From Paraburkholderia sp. Tr-20389 (lineage in GTDB: Bacteria; Pseudomonadota; Gammaproteobacteria; Burkholderiales; Burkholderiaceae), in NCBI RefSeq assembly GCF_017104565.1, contig NZ_JAAGPD010000014.1:124001-188000 (forward strand): a DNA stretch of 64,000 nt, given 5' to 3'. The first letter of the stretch is position 1; each line of letters starts with the position of its first letter. Positions 1 to 9,261 of this stretch are shown here, piece after piece. Made by a program: the position numbers and the translations under genes. The notes beneath the pieces were generated by a model. That model was not told the DNA's origin, did not search any database, and was given only the letters and a program-made list of their open reading frames with translations.

Positions 1-465
1 GCGCTGACGTCGCCCGTCGCAGCGAATGCGGCCGATCCCGCCCCACCCACACTCTCGCCTTCAGACGTCCAGACCTTCGCGGTCACGACGGCCACGGGCG
101 TGCAGATCTATAGCTGCGAATACGACAGCAGCCGTCATCTTGGCTGGGTGTTCCAGCATCCGAAGGCCACGCTCTACGATGCAGCCGGACGAGTGTCCAT
201 TCAGCATGACGCCGGCCCGTCCTGGGAAGCCGCCGATGGCAGCCGGATCGTCGGCCATGTGCTAGCGCAGGCACCGAGTGCCAACCCGAACAGTATTCCG
301 CAACTGCTGCTCGAAACTCACACTACGGCTGAAGGCAGCCTGTCTGCCGTGCGATTCGTGCAACGACTCGACACCGCAGGCGGCACCGCGCCGACCGAAT
401 CTTGCATCGACGAACATCAAACCGGTAGTTCCCCCTACTTTGCACGCTACATATTCCTGAGGTAA
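1..465 (+). CDS. DUF3455 domain protein, 5' end missing
   Basis: The frame is open from the first base of the window, so the start lies upstream. The first visible residues (ALTSPVAANAADPAPP) look like the end of a signal peptide followed by an Ala/Pro-rich linker, which suggests export. The rest, including an SCEYD segment, a WVFQHP segment and the YFARYIFLR C-terminus, matches the DUF3455 family as I know it. These are small secreted proteins of unknown function found in proteobacteria and fungi. Two cysteines, near the start and near the end of the visible part, could form a disulfide. The family call is recognition by eye and no function can be given. Confidence 0.75.
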   Translation, partial: ALTSPVAANAADPAPPTLSPSDVQTFAVTTATGVQIYSCEYDSSRHLGWVFQHPKATLYDAAGRVSIQHDAGPSWEAADGSRIVGHVLAQAPSANPNSIPQLLLETHTTAEGSLSAVRFVQRLDTAGGTAPTESCIDEHQTGSSPYFARYIFLR

Positions 466-827
466 CGCTGCCGCGTTACATGCGCCGTTGCCGACCAATT
501 CCGGCCTTAACGTCAGAACGTGGTAACTCCGCGCCTATTGCCGGCGTTGCGCATCTCGCACCGCGCCATGCTGGCGCTTCACGTCATCGAATCGTCGAAC
601 CCGATGAGAGTCACATCGGATTTTTGTGTCGAGCGGCCGCATTCGGCTCGCCACGTCCACGCCCTCCCCGGCGTCGCCCGATATGCCCGCTCGTTGGCCA
701 TAGCCGACGCTGGTGTGTCGACGCCGCCGAGCCTGCTTACGGCGCCGCAAGCGGAAGAGAATCGGAGAAGAGACAGTCCTGCAGGTCGGCTCGGCTATCA
801 TGGCGATCCTCTCCGAAGTAGCTTCTT
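466..827. other. Intergenic region, no gene seen
   Basis: No reading frame here has a convincing ribosome-binding site or protein character. A perfect 7-bp hairpin with a 4-nt loop (462-479) overlaps the stop codon of the DUF3455 gene. It has no T-run, so it is at best a weak terminator or RNA 3' end. The promoter of the ABC-F gene should lie in the downstream half, but I see no clear consensus. Confidence 0.5.
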
Positions 828-2507
<1,680 letters not shown>

Positions 2508-2611
2508 GTTGTCCCGCAAGCGGGCGCTGGGCGTTTCAGGTGTCCAGAGAATACACGGAGGCCGCTTCGCGACCTGATGCCGCTGGCCGTGCAGTTTGCG
2601 TCGCAGGTTTG

Positions 2612-2637
2612 GGGCCGTCTCGACCGGCCCGCTTTTT
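2612..2637 (+). terminator. Rho-independent terminator after yheS-like gene
   Basis: A GGGCCG/CGGCCC stem with a 7-nt loop is followed by GCTTTTT on the plus strand. It lies about 105 bases after the ABC-F stop codon and abuts the stop codon of the convergent gene. Confidence 0.6.
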
Positions 2638-2950
2638 ATGCGTCTTTTAGCCAGGGCATTTCCACGGGTGACACCACCAGATGTCGGAACTCGCGTTTCA
2701 GTTCGAAAATGAATCCGACGAGGATCATGGAGTCGGCATAGGGGATCGGGAATACGTGAGGATTTTCCGCGGCGCGGAGCGGGTGCGTGGGCGTGTCCGC
2801 CGTCGTCGCGGCGTTCTCGCGGACGCTTTCCAGCTCGTCAGCCATTGCCTGCCCACTGACTTTCAGGACGCGGGCACGAAGATCGTTGAAGGGTTCGATG
2901 CGCGCCCCGTCTTCGTTGTATTCAGGCACTTCGTAGATGAACCAGGACAT
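2636..2950 (-). CDS. Hypothetical protein, 104 residues
   Basis: I do not recognise this protein. The start at 2950 (MSWFIYEVPEYNEDG) is chosen because GGGAG lies about 8 bases upstream; a longer frame adds 15 unlikely residues. The product is soluble, without signal peptide or membrane segment, mixed in composition and slightly acidic. Segments include FNDLRARVLKVSGQAMADELESVREN, which looks helical, and a C-terminal FELKREFRHLVVSPVEMPW strand region. It is convergent with the ABC-F gene and divergent from the ArsR gene. Codon use is like its neighbours. No function is proposed. Confidence 0.7.
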   Translation of the reverse strand: MSWFIYEVPEYNEDGARIEPFNDLRARVLKVSGQAMADELESVRENAATTADTPTHPLRAAENPHVFPIPYADSMILVGFIFELKREFRHLVVSPVEMPWLKDA

Positions 2951-3159
2951 TTTCCGCTCCCAGGAAAAAGTTTGCGATTTTAACAGTGGGCGCAACGGAC
3001 TCGCTCCGGACAGCCACCTTACTCCCTCAATTCAACCATCGTCCAGCGAAGCCCGTGATAAGGCCGACGCGGGGAACGAAGCGAGCGGATCCGACGTCGC
3101 GTGCGGGCTCTTTTGTGTGCCGACACTATCACCCCCATTGCAAATAAGGCCATTCGTGC

Positions 3160-3179
3160 ATATCGTTAAAATCCGATAT
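3160..3179. promoter_or_regulatory. Candidate ArsR operator, inverted repeat ATATCG-N8-CGATAT
   Basis: A perfect 6-bp inverted repeat with an 8-base AT-rich spacer lies about 60 bases before the ArsR-family start codon. It is in the least GC-rich part of the intergenic region. ArsR-type repressors typically bind short AT-rich dyads overlapping their own promoters. The link to this regulator is inference from position. Confidence 0.4.
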
Positions 3180-3241
3180 AAGATTCGGCCCATAGCGATG
3201 CAGATGCCGACGTTCCGGCCAGAGAGTTTGCCCGCCATTTC

Positions 3242-3574
3242 ATGAGCACGAAGCCCAACCCCAGGAAGTCCACCGAAATCGACATCGACGCGATCCACAA
3301 GGCGCTGGCCAACCCGGCGCGTCGCGTGATTCTTGCGAAGCTGCGCGAGCCGGAGAAGTATTTTCCGGAGCAGGAGCTGTCGTACGAGCACGGCGTCTGT
3401 GCGGGTCAGTTCGACGACTGCTGCAGTCTGTCGCAGTCCACCGTGTCCGCGCATCTCGCCACGTTGCAGCGCGCGGGACTGATCACGTCGAAGCGTGTGG
3501 GCCAATGGGTGTTCTTCAAGCGGAACGAGGCCGTCATCGACGCGTTTCTCGCGCACATGAATGCGGATCTCTGA
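3242..3574 (+). CDS. ArsR-family winged-helix transcriptional regulator
   Basis: This 110-residue protein has the ArsR fold signature. A first helix region reads IHKALANPARRVILAKLREP. The recognition helix is SLSQSTVSAHLATLQRAGLITSKR (about 66-89). It ends with a wing strand, GQWVFFKRNE. Cysteines sit in the middle (VCAGQFDDCC), so thiol or metal sensing is possible but unproven. It lies 78 bases upstream of an Old Yellow Enzyme gene on the same strand and probably controls it; ArsR-type regulators commonly control ene-reductase genes. The ribosome-binding site is weak. Confidence 0.85.
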   Translation: MSTKPNPRKSTEIDIDAIHKALANPARRVILAKLREPEKYFPEQELSYEHGVCAGQFDDCCSLSQSTVSAHLATLQRAGLITSKRVGQWVFFKRNEAVIDAFLAHMNADL

Positions 3575-3652
3575 CAGCGCGCCCGCATCTTCGCTCTTCC
3601 TGAACGCAGTCTTGACATAGCCGGGCTATGCGCCCGCAAGGAATGAAACAAC

Positions 3653-4714
3653 ATGCCGACTCTTTTCGACCCGCTCCAGATTGGTGCTGTCACGCTGAAG
3701 AACCGTATCGTCATGGCGCCGCTCACGCGTCAACGCGCCGGCGACGTGCGCGTACCCAACGCGTTGATGGCGACGTATTACGCCGAACGCGCGAGCGCCG
3801 GCCTGATCATCTCGGAAGCCACCTCCGTCACGCCGCAAGGTCTCGGCTACGCGGACACGCCGGGCATCTGGTCGGATGAGCAGGTGGAAGGCTGGAAGCT
3901 CGTCACGCAGGCCGTGCACAACGCAGGCGGCAAGATTTTCCTGCAACTGTGGCACGTGGGCCGCGTGTCGGACCCTGTCTTCCTGAACGGCGAACTGCCC
4001 GTTGCGCCGAGCGCGATCGCGCCGGAAGGCCACGTGAGCCTCGTGCGTCCGCAGCGTGCGTACGTGACGCCGCGCGCGCTCGACATCTCGGAGATTCCGG
4101 GCATCGTCGCGGCCTATCGCAAGGGCGCGGAGAACGCGAAGAAGGCCGGCTTCGACGGCGTCGAAGTGCATGGCGCAAACGGCTATCTGCTCGACCAGTT
4201 CCTGCAGGACAGCACGAACAAGCGCACGGATGCGTATGGCGGCTCGATCGAAAACCGCGCTCGCCTGATGCTCGAAGTGACGGACGCCTGTATCGACGTG
4301 TGGGGCGCCGATCGCGTCGGCCTGCACCTCGCACCGCGCGGCGATTCGCACACAATGGGCGATTCCGATGCGGCAGCGACTTTCGGCTATGTCGCGCGTG
4401 AAGTCGGCAAGCGCAAGATCGCGTTCATCGCAGCACGCGAAGCGCTCGGCGACAACCGGCTCGGCCCGCAACTGAAGAAAGAATTCGGCGGCGTGTACAT
4501 CGCCAACGAGAAGTTCACGAAGGAAAGCGCGCAGAAGCTGCTGGATTCGGGCGAAGCGGATGCTGTTGCATGGGGCAAGCTGTACATCGCGAATCCGGAC
4601 CTCGTGCGCCGCTTCGAACTGGATGCGCCGCTGAACGAGCCGGTCCCGGCAACGTTCTACGCGGAAGGCGCGGAAGGCTATACCGACTATCCTTCGCTGG
4701 AAGCGGTGAACTAA
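3653..4714 (+). CDS. Alkene reductase (Old Yellow Enzyme, NADH:flavin oxidoreductase)
   Basis: This is an FMN-dependent ene-reductase of 353 residues that reduces activated C=C bonds (enals, enones, nitro-alkenes, quinones) with NAD(P)H in the cytosol. The TIM-barrel signatures are in order: LFDPLQIGAVTLKNRIVMAPLTRQRA at the N-terminus with the flavin-contacting Thr, ILQLWHVGR in strand 3, the catalytic pair His173 and Asn176 in HGANGYLLDQFLQD with Tyr178 nearby, the family segment NKRTDAYGGSIENR, and a C-terminal phosphate-binding GKLYIANPDLV. Length matches the NemA/morphinone-reductase group (about 360). It follows the ArsR-type gene, which is its probable regulator, and is followed by a strong terminator. 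The physiological substrate cannot be told from the sequence. Confidence 0.93.
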   Translation: MPTLFDPLQIGAVTLKNRIVMAPLTRQRAGDVRVPNALMATYYAERASAGLIISEATSVTPQGLGYADTPGIWSDEQVEGWKLVTQAVHNAGGKIFLQLWHVGRVSDPVFLNGELPVAPSAIAPEGHVSLVRPQRAYVTPRALDISEIPGIVAAYRKGAENAKKAGFDGVEVHGANGYLLDQFLQDSTNKRTDAYGGSIENRARLMLEVTDACIDVWGADRVGLHLAPRGDSHTMGDSDAAATFGYVAREVGKRKIAFIAAREALGDNRLGPQLKKEFGGVYIANEKFTKESAQKLLDSGEADAVAWGKLYIANPDLVRRFELDAPLNEPVPATFYAEGAEGYTDYPSLEAVN

Positions 4715-4750
4715 GACCACGCCACATCGGCAACGGCAGATAGCGGTGAG

Positions 4751-4784
4751 AACGCGGCGGGAGCGATTCCCGCCGCGTTTTTTA
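4751..4784 (+). terminator. Rho-independent terminator after alkene reductase
   Basis: A perfect 12-bp GC-rich stem (AACGCGGCGGGA pairing with TCCCGCCGCGTT) with a 5-nt loop runs into T6. It lies between two convergent genes and touches the stop codon of the acetyltransferase gene. It may work in both directions. Confidence 0.85.
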
Positions 4785-5348
4785 TTCCGCCGGTTTCACC
4801 GCGCGCCGCATGAAAACCCGCTTCGTTTCGTCGACGCCACGCGCGATCCGCAGCTTGCGGATGCGCAGCAGCGCGGCATCGAGTTCGTCGTCGTCAAGAA
4901 TGCTGAACCCGAGCCGCTGGTAATACGGCGCATTCCATGGCACATGGCGGAACGTCGACAGCTCGACCTGTGTCGCACCAGCCGCTCGCGCTCTTGTGTC
5001 GACCTGATCGAGCAACGCCGCGCCGATGCGGCGGCCGGCATGCTGAGGCACGACGTCGAGCGCTTCGACATAAACGCATGTGCGCAGCATCGCGAACATC
5101 ACAAAGCCGACGCACACGCCGTCGCATTGCGCGACGATCACTTCCGACGCACTCACCTTCTTCAGCACGAACGGCGCATCCATCGGCCGCGCGGCCGCGA
5201 TACCCGTCAGCCCGACGCTCACGAACCGCTGCGCCGCCTCGTATTCGACTACGCGAATGGAAGGAACGTCTTCGGGTACGGCGTTTCGATAGTGAACTGC
5301 GGGCATTGGCATCGGACGCAACATGCGAGGCTTTCGACAAGCGAACAT
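4782..5348 (-). CDS. GNAT-family N-acetyltransferase
   Basis: The product is a 188-residue (or slightly shorter) acetyl-CoA-dependent acyltransferase. The GNAT core is visible: strand 4 EALDVVPQHAGRRIGAALLDQV carries the acetyl-CoA pyrophosphate-binding pattern (variant HAGRRIG for QxxGxG/A). It is followed by ATQVELSTFRHVPWNAPYYQRLGFSILDDDEL, the usual ending in which the NxxYxRLGF segment contacts CoA. The acceptor substrate is unknown. The start is uncertain: ATG codons exist at 5348, 5324, 5312 and 5306, and only a loose GC-rich purine stretch precedes 5348, so the first 8-14 residues may not be translated. Confidence 0.82.
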   Translation of the reverse strand: MFACRKPRMLRPMPMPAVHYRNAVPEDVPSIRVVEYEAAQRFVSVGLTGIAAARPMDAPFVLKKVSASEVIVAQCDGVCVGFVMFAMLRTCVYVEALDVVPQHAGRRIGAALLDQVDTRARAAGATQVELSTFRHVPWNAPYYQRLGFSILDDDELDAALLRIRKLRIARGVDETKRVFMRRAVKPAE

Positions 5349-5468
5349 ATTGACACCGCCCGCCTGCGCAATTCAACCCGGCGCGCCCCGTTTTCTCGCG
5401 TCTCGAACGAACGCACACGACACGCCGATATAATCCAGCCAGAGACATTCTCGCAAAGGAGTCGTTCA

Positions 5469-6080
5469 ATGGCACTTTCCGGTCTTCTCGTCTTCGCGCT
5501 CGCGCTGATCGTCGCGGCCGGCTCGCCCGGCCCGAGTATCGCGGCACTCGTCGCGCGCGTGCTCACCAACGGCTTCCGGGACGTGCTGCCGTTCCTCGCC
5601 GCGATGTGGATCGGCGAAGCGCTGTGGCTCACCTGCGCGGTCGCCGGGCTTGCCGTCGTCGCGCAGACTTTCGCGCTGGTGTTCATCGCGCTGAAATTCG
5701 TGGGCGTCTGCTATTTGCTGTTTCTCGCGTGGAAGATGTGGTTCGCGCCCACCGACGTGCACGCAGGCACGTTGCCGCGCGGCCAGTCGCCGTGGCGCAT
5801 GTTCGTCGCGGGACTGATGGTCACGCTCGGCAATCCCAAGATCATGGTGTTCTATCTCGCGCTGCTGCCGACGCTCGTCGACGTGTCGCGCGTCGGCACG
5901 TTGGCGTGGCTCGAACTCACGTTGACGATGCTCGCTGTGCTGATGACCGTCGATTTCGTCTGGGCGCTGCTTGCCACCAAAGCGCGCACGCTACTGACCA
6001 GCCGCCGCGCGGTGAAGATCGCGAACCGCACCAGCGCGACGATGATGGCGGGCGCGGCAGCCGCGATCGCGACACGCTAG
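5469..6080 (+). CDS. LysE/RhtB-family amino-acid exporter
   Basis: This 203-residue inner-membrane protein has about six hydrophobic segments. The LysE-family hallmark SPGPSIAALVARVLTNGFR lies in the first 40 residues and a second hallmark, MVTLGNPKIMVFYLALLP, in the fourth segment. Family members export amino acids or homoserine-like metabolites, driven by the proton motive force. The start is fixed by AAAGGAG 7 bases upstream of ATG 5469; a longer open frame upstream is spurious. The next gene, a FUSC-type membrane protein, starts 29 bases downstream, so the two are probably cotranscribed as an efflux unit. Confidence 0.9.
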   Translation: MALSGLLVFALALIVAAGSPGPSIAALVARVLTNGFRDVLPFLAAMWIGEALWLTCAVAGLAVVAQTFALVFIALKFVGVCYLLFLAWKMWFAPTDVHAGTLPRGQSPWRMFVAGLMVTLGNPKIMVFYLALLPTLVDVSRVGTLAWLELTLTMLAVLMTVDFVWALLATKARTLLTSRRAVKIANRTSATMMAGAAAAIATR

Positions 6081-6109
6081 CGCCGCACTCCAATCCGACG
6101 GGAGCCTCG

Positions 6110-7264
6110 ATGCGCGCCCACATGTTCAGGCAGATCGGCCGCGATGCGATCGTCGCGCTCGGCCGCGAACTCGCCGCATGGAAGCCGACGCCCGAGCGCG
6201 CGCTGTTCGGCGTCGAAGCGGTGCTCTCGGTCGTGCTGTCGGTAGCGCTCGCGCATCTGCTGCATCTGCCCAATACGTGGTGGGCCGCGATCAGCGGCTT
6301 CGCCGTCATGCAGACGCGTTTCTCGGCCTCGGCCGAACGCGCGCTGCATCGCGTGCTCGGCACGATCGTCGGCGGGCTGCTCGGGACGCTCGTCGGCCCG
6401 CTCATCGGCGACCGTCCGTGGCTCTTCGTGCCCGCGCTGGGCGCCATCAGCGCCGTCTGCGTGTACCGCGCAAACGGTTCGTCGGCATCGTATGCATGGG
6501 TGCTCGGCGGCATCACGTGGGTGATGGTCACGTATCAGGCGCACGAACTGCTGACGTTCGGCCCGACGGCTTCATTCGCGACGCTCCGCGTGGCCGAGGT
6601 GTGCGTCGGCACGTTTGCATGCCTCGTCGTGTCGGGTGTATTCCACGTCGGCATACAGTGGTACGAACGACGACGCCCTGCGTCGAAAGTCGCGGCGGCA
6701 GCGGCGGCTTCCGCGAACGCCGCCCCGCCCACGTTCGAAACGCTGCGCCACGCGCGCATGGTGCTCGCCGTGCAGGCGGGTGTGGCGGTGGCGATTCTCG
6801 CGGCGCTCACGTATGCGCTCAAGCTGCCCGGCTTCGCGCAGGCGCTCGTGACGACGATCGCGGTGCTGATCTTGCCGCCGACGTCGATCGTCGTGCGCTC
6901 CCAGAAGCCTGTCGCCGACAAGATGGTGCAGCGCGTAGTGGGGTGCCTGATTGCGGGCGCCGTCGGCGTCGCGCTGCTGCCGCTGATGCAAGGCCGGATC
7001 CTGCCGTGCCTGCTCGCGCTGGCCGCGGGCGTGTGGGCCGGCTGTCACGTTCAGACGGGCACACAGGGCGCGAGTTATATCGGGCGGCAGTTCACCATCG
7101 CGTTCATCATGGTCTTCGTGCAGGACCACGCATGGTCCGCCGATCCGCACCCCGCGATGATGCGTCTCGCCGGTATCCTCACGGGCATCGCGATCCTCAC
7201 CTGCGTGATGCTGATCGCGTCGCGGCTGTCGTTCCTGCCCATCTCCGAAGAAGCGACGCCATGA
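6110..7264 (+). CDS. FUSC-family inner-membrane protein (putative aromatic compound efflux)
   Basis: This 384-residue protein has two blocks of hydrophobic helices, at about 35-175 and 220-370, separated by a short Ala-rich cytosolic linker (AAAAAASANAAPP). This is the half-size FUSC arrangement (fusaric-acid resistance/YccS/AaeB-like). The N-terminal segment AVLSVVLSVALAHLLHLPNTWWAAISGFAVMQ and the Arg-containing ALHRVLGTIVGGLLGTLVGP loop are typical of it. GGGAGC lies about 5 bases upstream of the ATG. It lies directly behind a LysE exporter. A role in exporting aromatic or organic acids is family knowledge; the substrate is unknown. Confidence 0.85.
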   Translation: MRAHMFRQIGRDAIVALGRELAAWKPTPERALFGVEAVLSVVLSVALAHLLHLPNTWWAAISGFAVMQTRFSASAERALHRVLGTIVGGLLGTLVGPLIGDRPWLFVPALGAISAVCVYRANGSSASYAWVLGGITWVMVTYQAHELLTFGPTASFATLRVAEVCVGTFACLVVSGVFHVGIQWYERRRPASKVAAAAAASANAAPPTFETLRHARMVLAVQAGVAVAILAALTYALKLPGFAQALVTTIAVLILPPTSIVVRSQKPVADKMVQRVVGCLIAGAVGVALLPLMQGRILPCLLALAAGVWAGCHVQTGTQGASYIGRQFTIAFIMVFVQDHAWSADPHPAMMRLAGILTGIAILTCVMLIASRLSFLPISEEATP

Positions 7265-7300
7265 ATGCGGTGCGTGCAAGGCGCCCTCTTGAGAGACGGC

Positions 7301-7609
7301 TCAAGGCTCGCCGAACAGCGCCTCGCAAAGCTCGCGGCCTTCGTCCGTCAACGTCGCCGTGCCGCGCCCTTCCTCGTCCATCTGCACGGCGATCACTCCC
7401 GCCGACTGCAACTGCGTCAGATAGCGCCGCAGCGTGCTCATCGGAAGATCGGTGCGCTTGCTGATCTTCGCAAGCGACCACGGCTTTTCCGGCGATTCGC
7501 TGGCCGCTTCCCACAGCAACTGCAACAACTGCTCGACGGTGGGATCGAGTTCGTTGTCGTCGTCATCGTCGTCGCAATGCTTGTCGTGTGCGGAATCGTT
7601 GGGGTTCAT
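7301..7609 (-). CDS. Small winged-helix DNA-binding protein with acidic N-terminus
   Basis: A 102-residue protein with a helix-turn-helix reading WSLAKISKRTDLPMSTLRRYLTQLQSAGVIAVQ (about 44-76), followed by a wing (RGTATLTDEGRELCEALF). This resembles IclR/MarR-like small winged-helix regulators. The first 20 residues are unusual: after a short MNPNDSAHDKHC lead come six Asp in a row. GAGGAGA precedes the ATG. It sits between the MocR gene upstream on the same strand and the convergent FUSC gene. The regulated target is unknown. Confidence 0.78.
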   Translation of the reverse strand: MNPNDSAHDKHCDDDDDDNELDPTVEQLLQLLWEAASESPEKPWSLAKISKRTDLPMSTLRRYLTQLQSAGVIAVQMDEEGRGTATLTDEGRELCEALFGEP

Positions 7610-7642
7610 GTGAGGTCTCCTCGTTCGCTGTTCATCGTCTGC

Positions 7643-9145
7643 TCATTGACGCGAGCTGGCGGCCGCCAGCTTGCCGACCGTCACCAGCGCATTCTCGATT
7701 TCCGGCGACCATGCATAGCTGTAATTCAGGCGGATGCAATGGCTGTACCCGTCGGTCGTCGAGAACATATAGCCCGGCCCGACCGTGATGCCGTGTTCCA
7801 GCGCGAGCTTGTATATCTGCATCGAATCGACGGTGGGCGGCAGTTCGATCCATAGCACGTAACCGCCCATCGGATGCGACACGCGTGTGCCTTCGGGAAA
7901 GAAACGCGTCACCATCGCGGTCATCAGTTTCGCGCGCTGCGCGAGGCCTTTGCGCAGCTTGCGCAGATGATGCTCATAGCCGTCCTGCTTCAGATACTCG
8001 GCGATGGCCAGCTGCGGAATCGACGGCGTGGTCAAGGTGTTGAGAAACTTGAGCTTCTCGACCTGTTCGCGGTAGCGGCCCGGCATCGCCCAGCCAATCC
8101 GGTACGCGGACGTCAGCGTCTTCGAAAACGACGCGCAATGCAGCACGAGTCCTTTTTTATCGAAGTTTTTCAGCGCGCCGGGATGCACCTCGCCGAAGTA
8201 CAGTTCGTGATACACGTCGTTTTCGATCACGGGCACATCGTGCCGCGCGAGCAGCTTCACGAGTTCGCGCTTTTTTTCGTCGGACATCTGGAAGCCGAGC
8301 GGATTCTGGAAGTTCGGCATCACCATGCACGCGGCGATCTTGCGTTTGTCGAGTATCTGCGAGAGCGCGCCGAGATCGATGCCTTCGCGCGGATGCGTCG
8401 CCACTTCGATCGCGCGCATGCCCATGCGCTCGATCGCGTGCAGCATCGCATAGAAAGTGGGCGATTCGACGGCCACCGTATCGCCCGGCTTCGCGACGGC
8501 CTGCAGGCACAGGTTGATCGCCTCCGTCGCACCGACCGTCACGACGATCTCGTTCGGATCGACGGCGATGCCGTTCTCCAGATAGCGCCGCGCAATCTGC
8601 CGGATCAGGTCGGGATTGCCGGGCGGCAACTCGTCGGTGACGCCCCATTGTGTCTTGCGCCGCCCGATCGCGTGCGCGTAGCGGTTGATCTTCTGGAACG
8701 GATACAGACTGGGATCGGGATAGGGCGAGCCGAGGGGCACGGCCTCATCGCTGCCGATCGAACGCAGGGTGGACAGCACGAGCCGGCTCACGTCGACCTG
8801 CGCCGACACGGCGATCGGCTTCGAGACGTCCAGCTCCTGCACGGGCGGCGGCGCATCGTTCGCGCCGAGCCGCACGAAGTAACCCGACTGCGGACGGCTC
8901 TGGATGACCCCCTTGCTCTCCAGCATCAGATACGCGCGCAGCACGGTCGTGATCGAGATCTGCCGATGCTGGCTGGTCTGACGCACAGACGGCACGCGCT
9001 CGCCGGGACGGAACACGCCGCGCCGGATCTGCCCTTCGATTTCCTTCGCCAGTTCTTCGTAGAGCTTCAATCGCTGCCTCTGCCTCACGCACAGCCGACG
9101 GGCACGGCGCCCAATTTTTGAGCACAGTTCACCGCAACGGGACAT
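7643..9145 (-). CDS. MocR-type regulator (GntR winged helix plus aminotransferase-like domain)
   Basis: A GntR-type winged helix (LYEELAKEIEGQIRRGVFRPGERVPSVRQTSQHRQISITTVLRAYLMLESKGVI) is fused to a fold-type-I PLP aminotransferase domain. The latter has NPDLIRQIARRYLENGI, the GATEAINLCLQAV cofactor-binding stretch, PNFQNPLG, and the Schiff-base lysine in SFSKTLTSAYRIGW (Lys342 from this start). MocR proteins use PLP or an amino-acid adduct as effector and often control a divergent neighbour, here the YdeP-type oxidoreductase. The N-terminus is uncertain. ATG 9145 has no ribosome-binding site and adds a basic tail, while GTG at 9088 would start right at the winged helix. Confidence 0.88.
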   Translation of the reverse strand: MSRCGELCSKIGRRARRLCVRQRQRLKLYEELAKEIEGQIRRGVFRPGERVPSVRQTSQHRQISITTVLRAYLMLESKGVIQSRPQSGYFVRLGANDAPPPVQELDVSKPIAVSAQVDVSRLVLSTLRSIGSDEAVPLGSPYPDPSLYPFQKINRYAHAIGRRKTQWGVTDELPPGNPDLIRQIARRYLENGIAVDPNEIVVTVGATEAINLCLQAVAKPGDTVAVESPTFYAMLHAIERMGMRAIEVATHPREGIDLGALSQILDKRKIAACMVMPNFQNPLGFQMSDEKKRELVKLLARHDVPVIENDVYHELYFGEVHPGALKNFDKKGLVLHCASFSKTLTSAYRIGWAMPGRYREQVEKLKFLNTLTTPSIPQLAIAEYLKQDGYEHHLRKLRKGLAQRAKLMTAMVTRFFPEGTRVSHPMGGYVLWIELPPTVDSMQIYKLALEHGITVGPGYMFSTTDGYSHCIRLNYSYAWSPEIENALVTVGKLAAASSRQ

Positions 9146-9190
9146 TTAGGTGGATAACAGTCGAAACTGTACTCTTTTTCTTTCGCACCT

Positions 9191-9200
9191 TGTGTACACA
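9191..9200. promoter_or_regulatory. Perfect 10-bp palindrome in the MocR/YdeP divergent promoter region
   Basis: TGTGTACACA lies about midway in the 116-base gap between the divergent MocR gene and the oxidoreductase gene, next to a pyrimidine-rich tract. GntR-superfamily regulators commonly bind short palindromes or direct repeats in such gaps. Binding by this MocR protein is inference. Confidence 0.35.
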
Positions 9201-9261
9201 CCGGCTACGCGTATTCCCCACTACCCTAGCATCAACGTAACGTCATACCGCACGCAAAGAC

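Noticed and set aside
2508-2640. Frameshifted C-terminal coiled coil of the YheS-like protein
   Set aside because: No frame after the stop gives charged coiled-coil sequence; a terminator follows instead.
4746-6080. 444-codon frame starting upstream of the LysE exporter
   Set aside because: Only the last 203 residues are the exporter. The upstream part is antisense to the acetyltransferase gene, and AAAGGAG marks the internal ATG at 5469.
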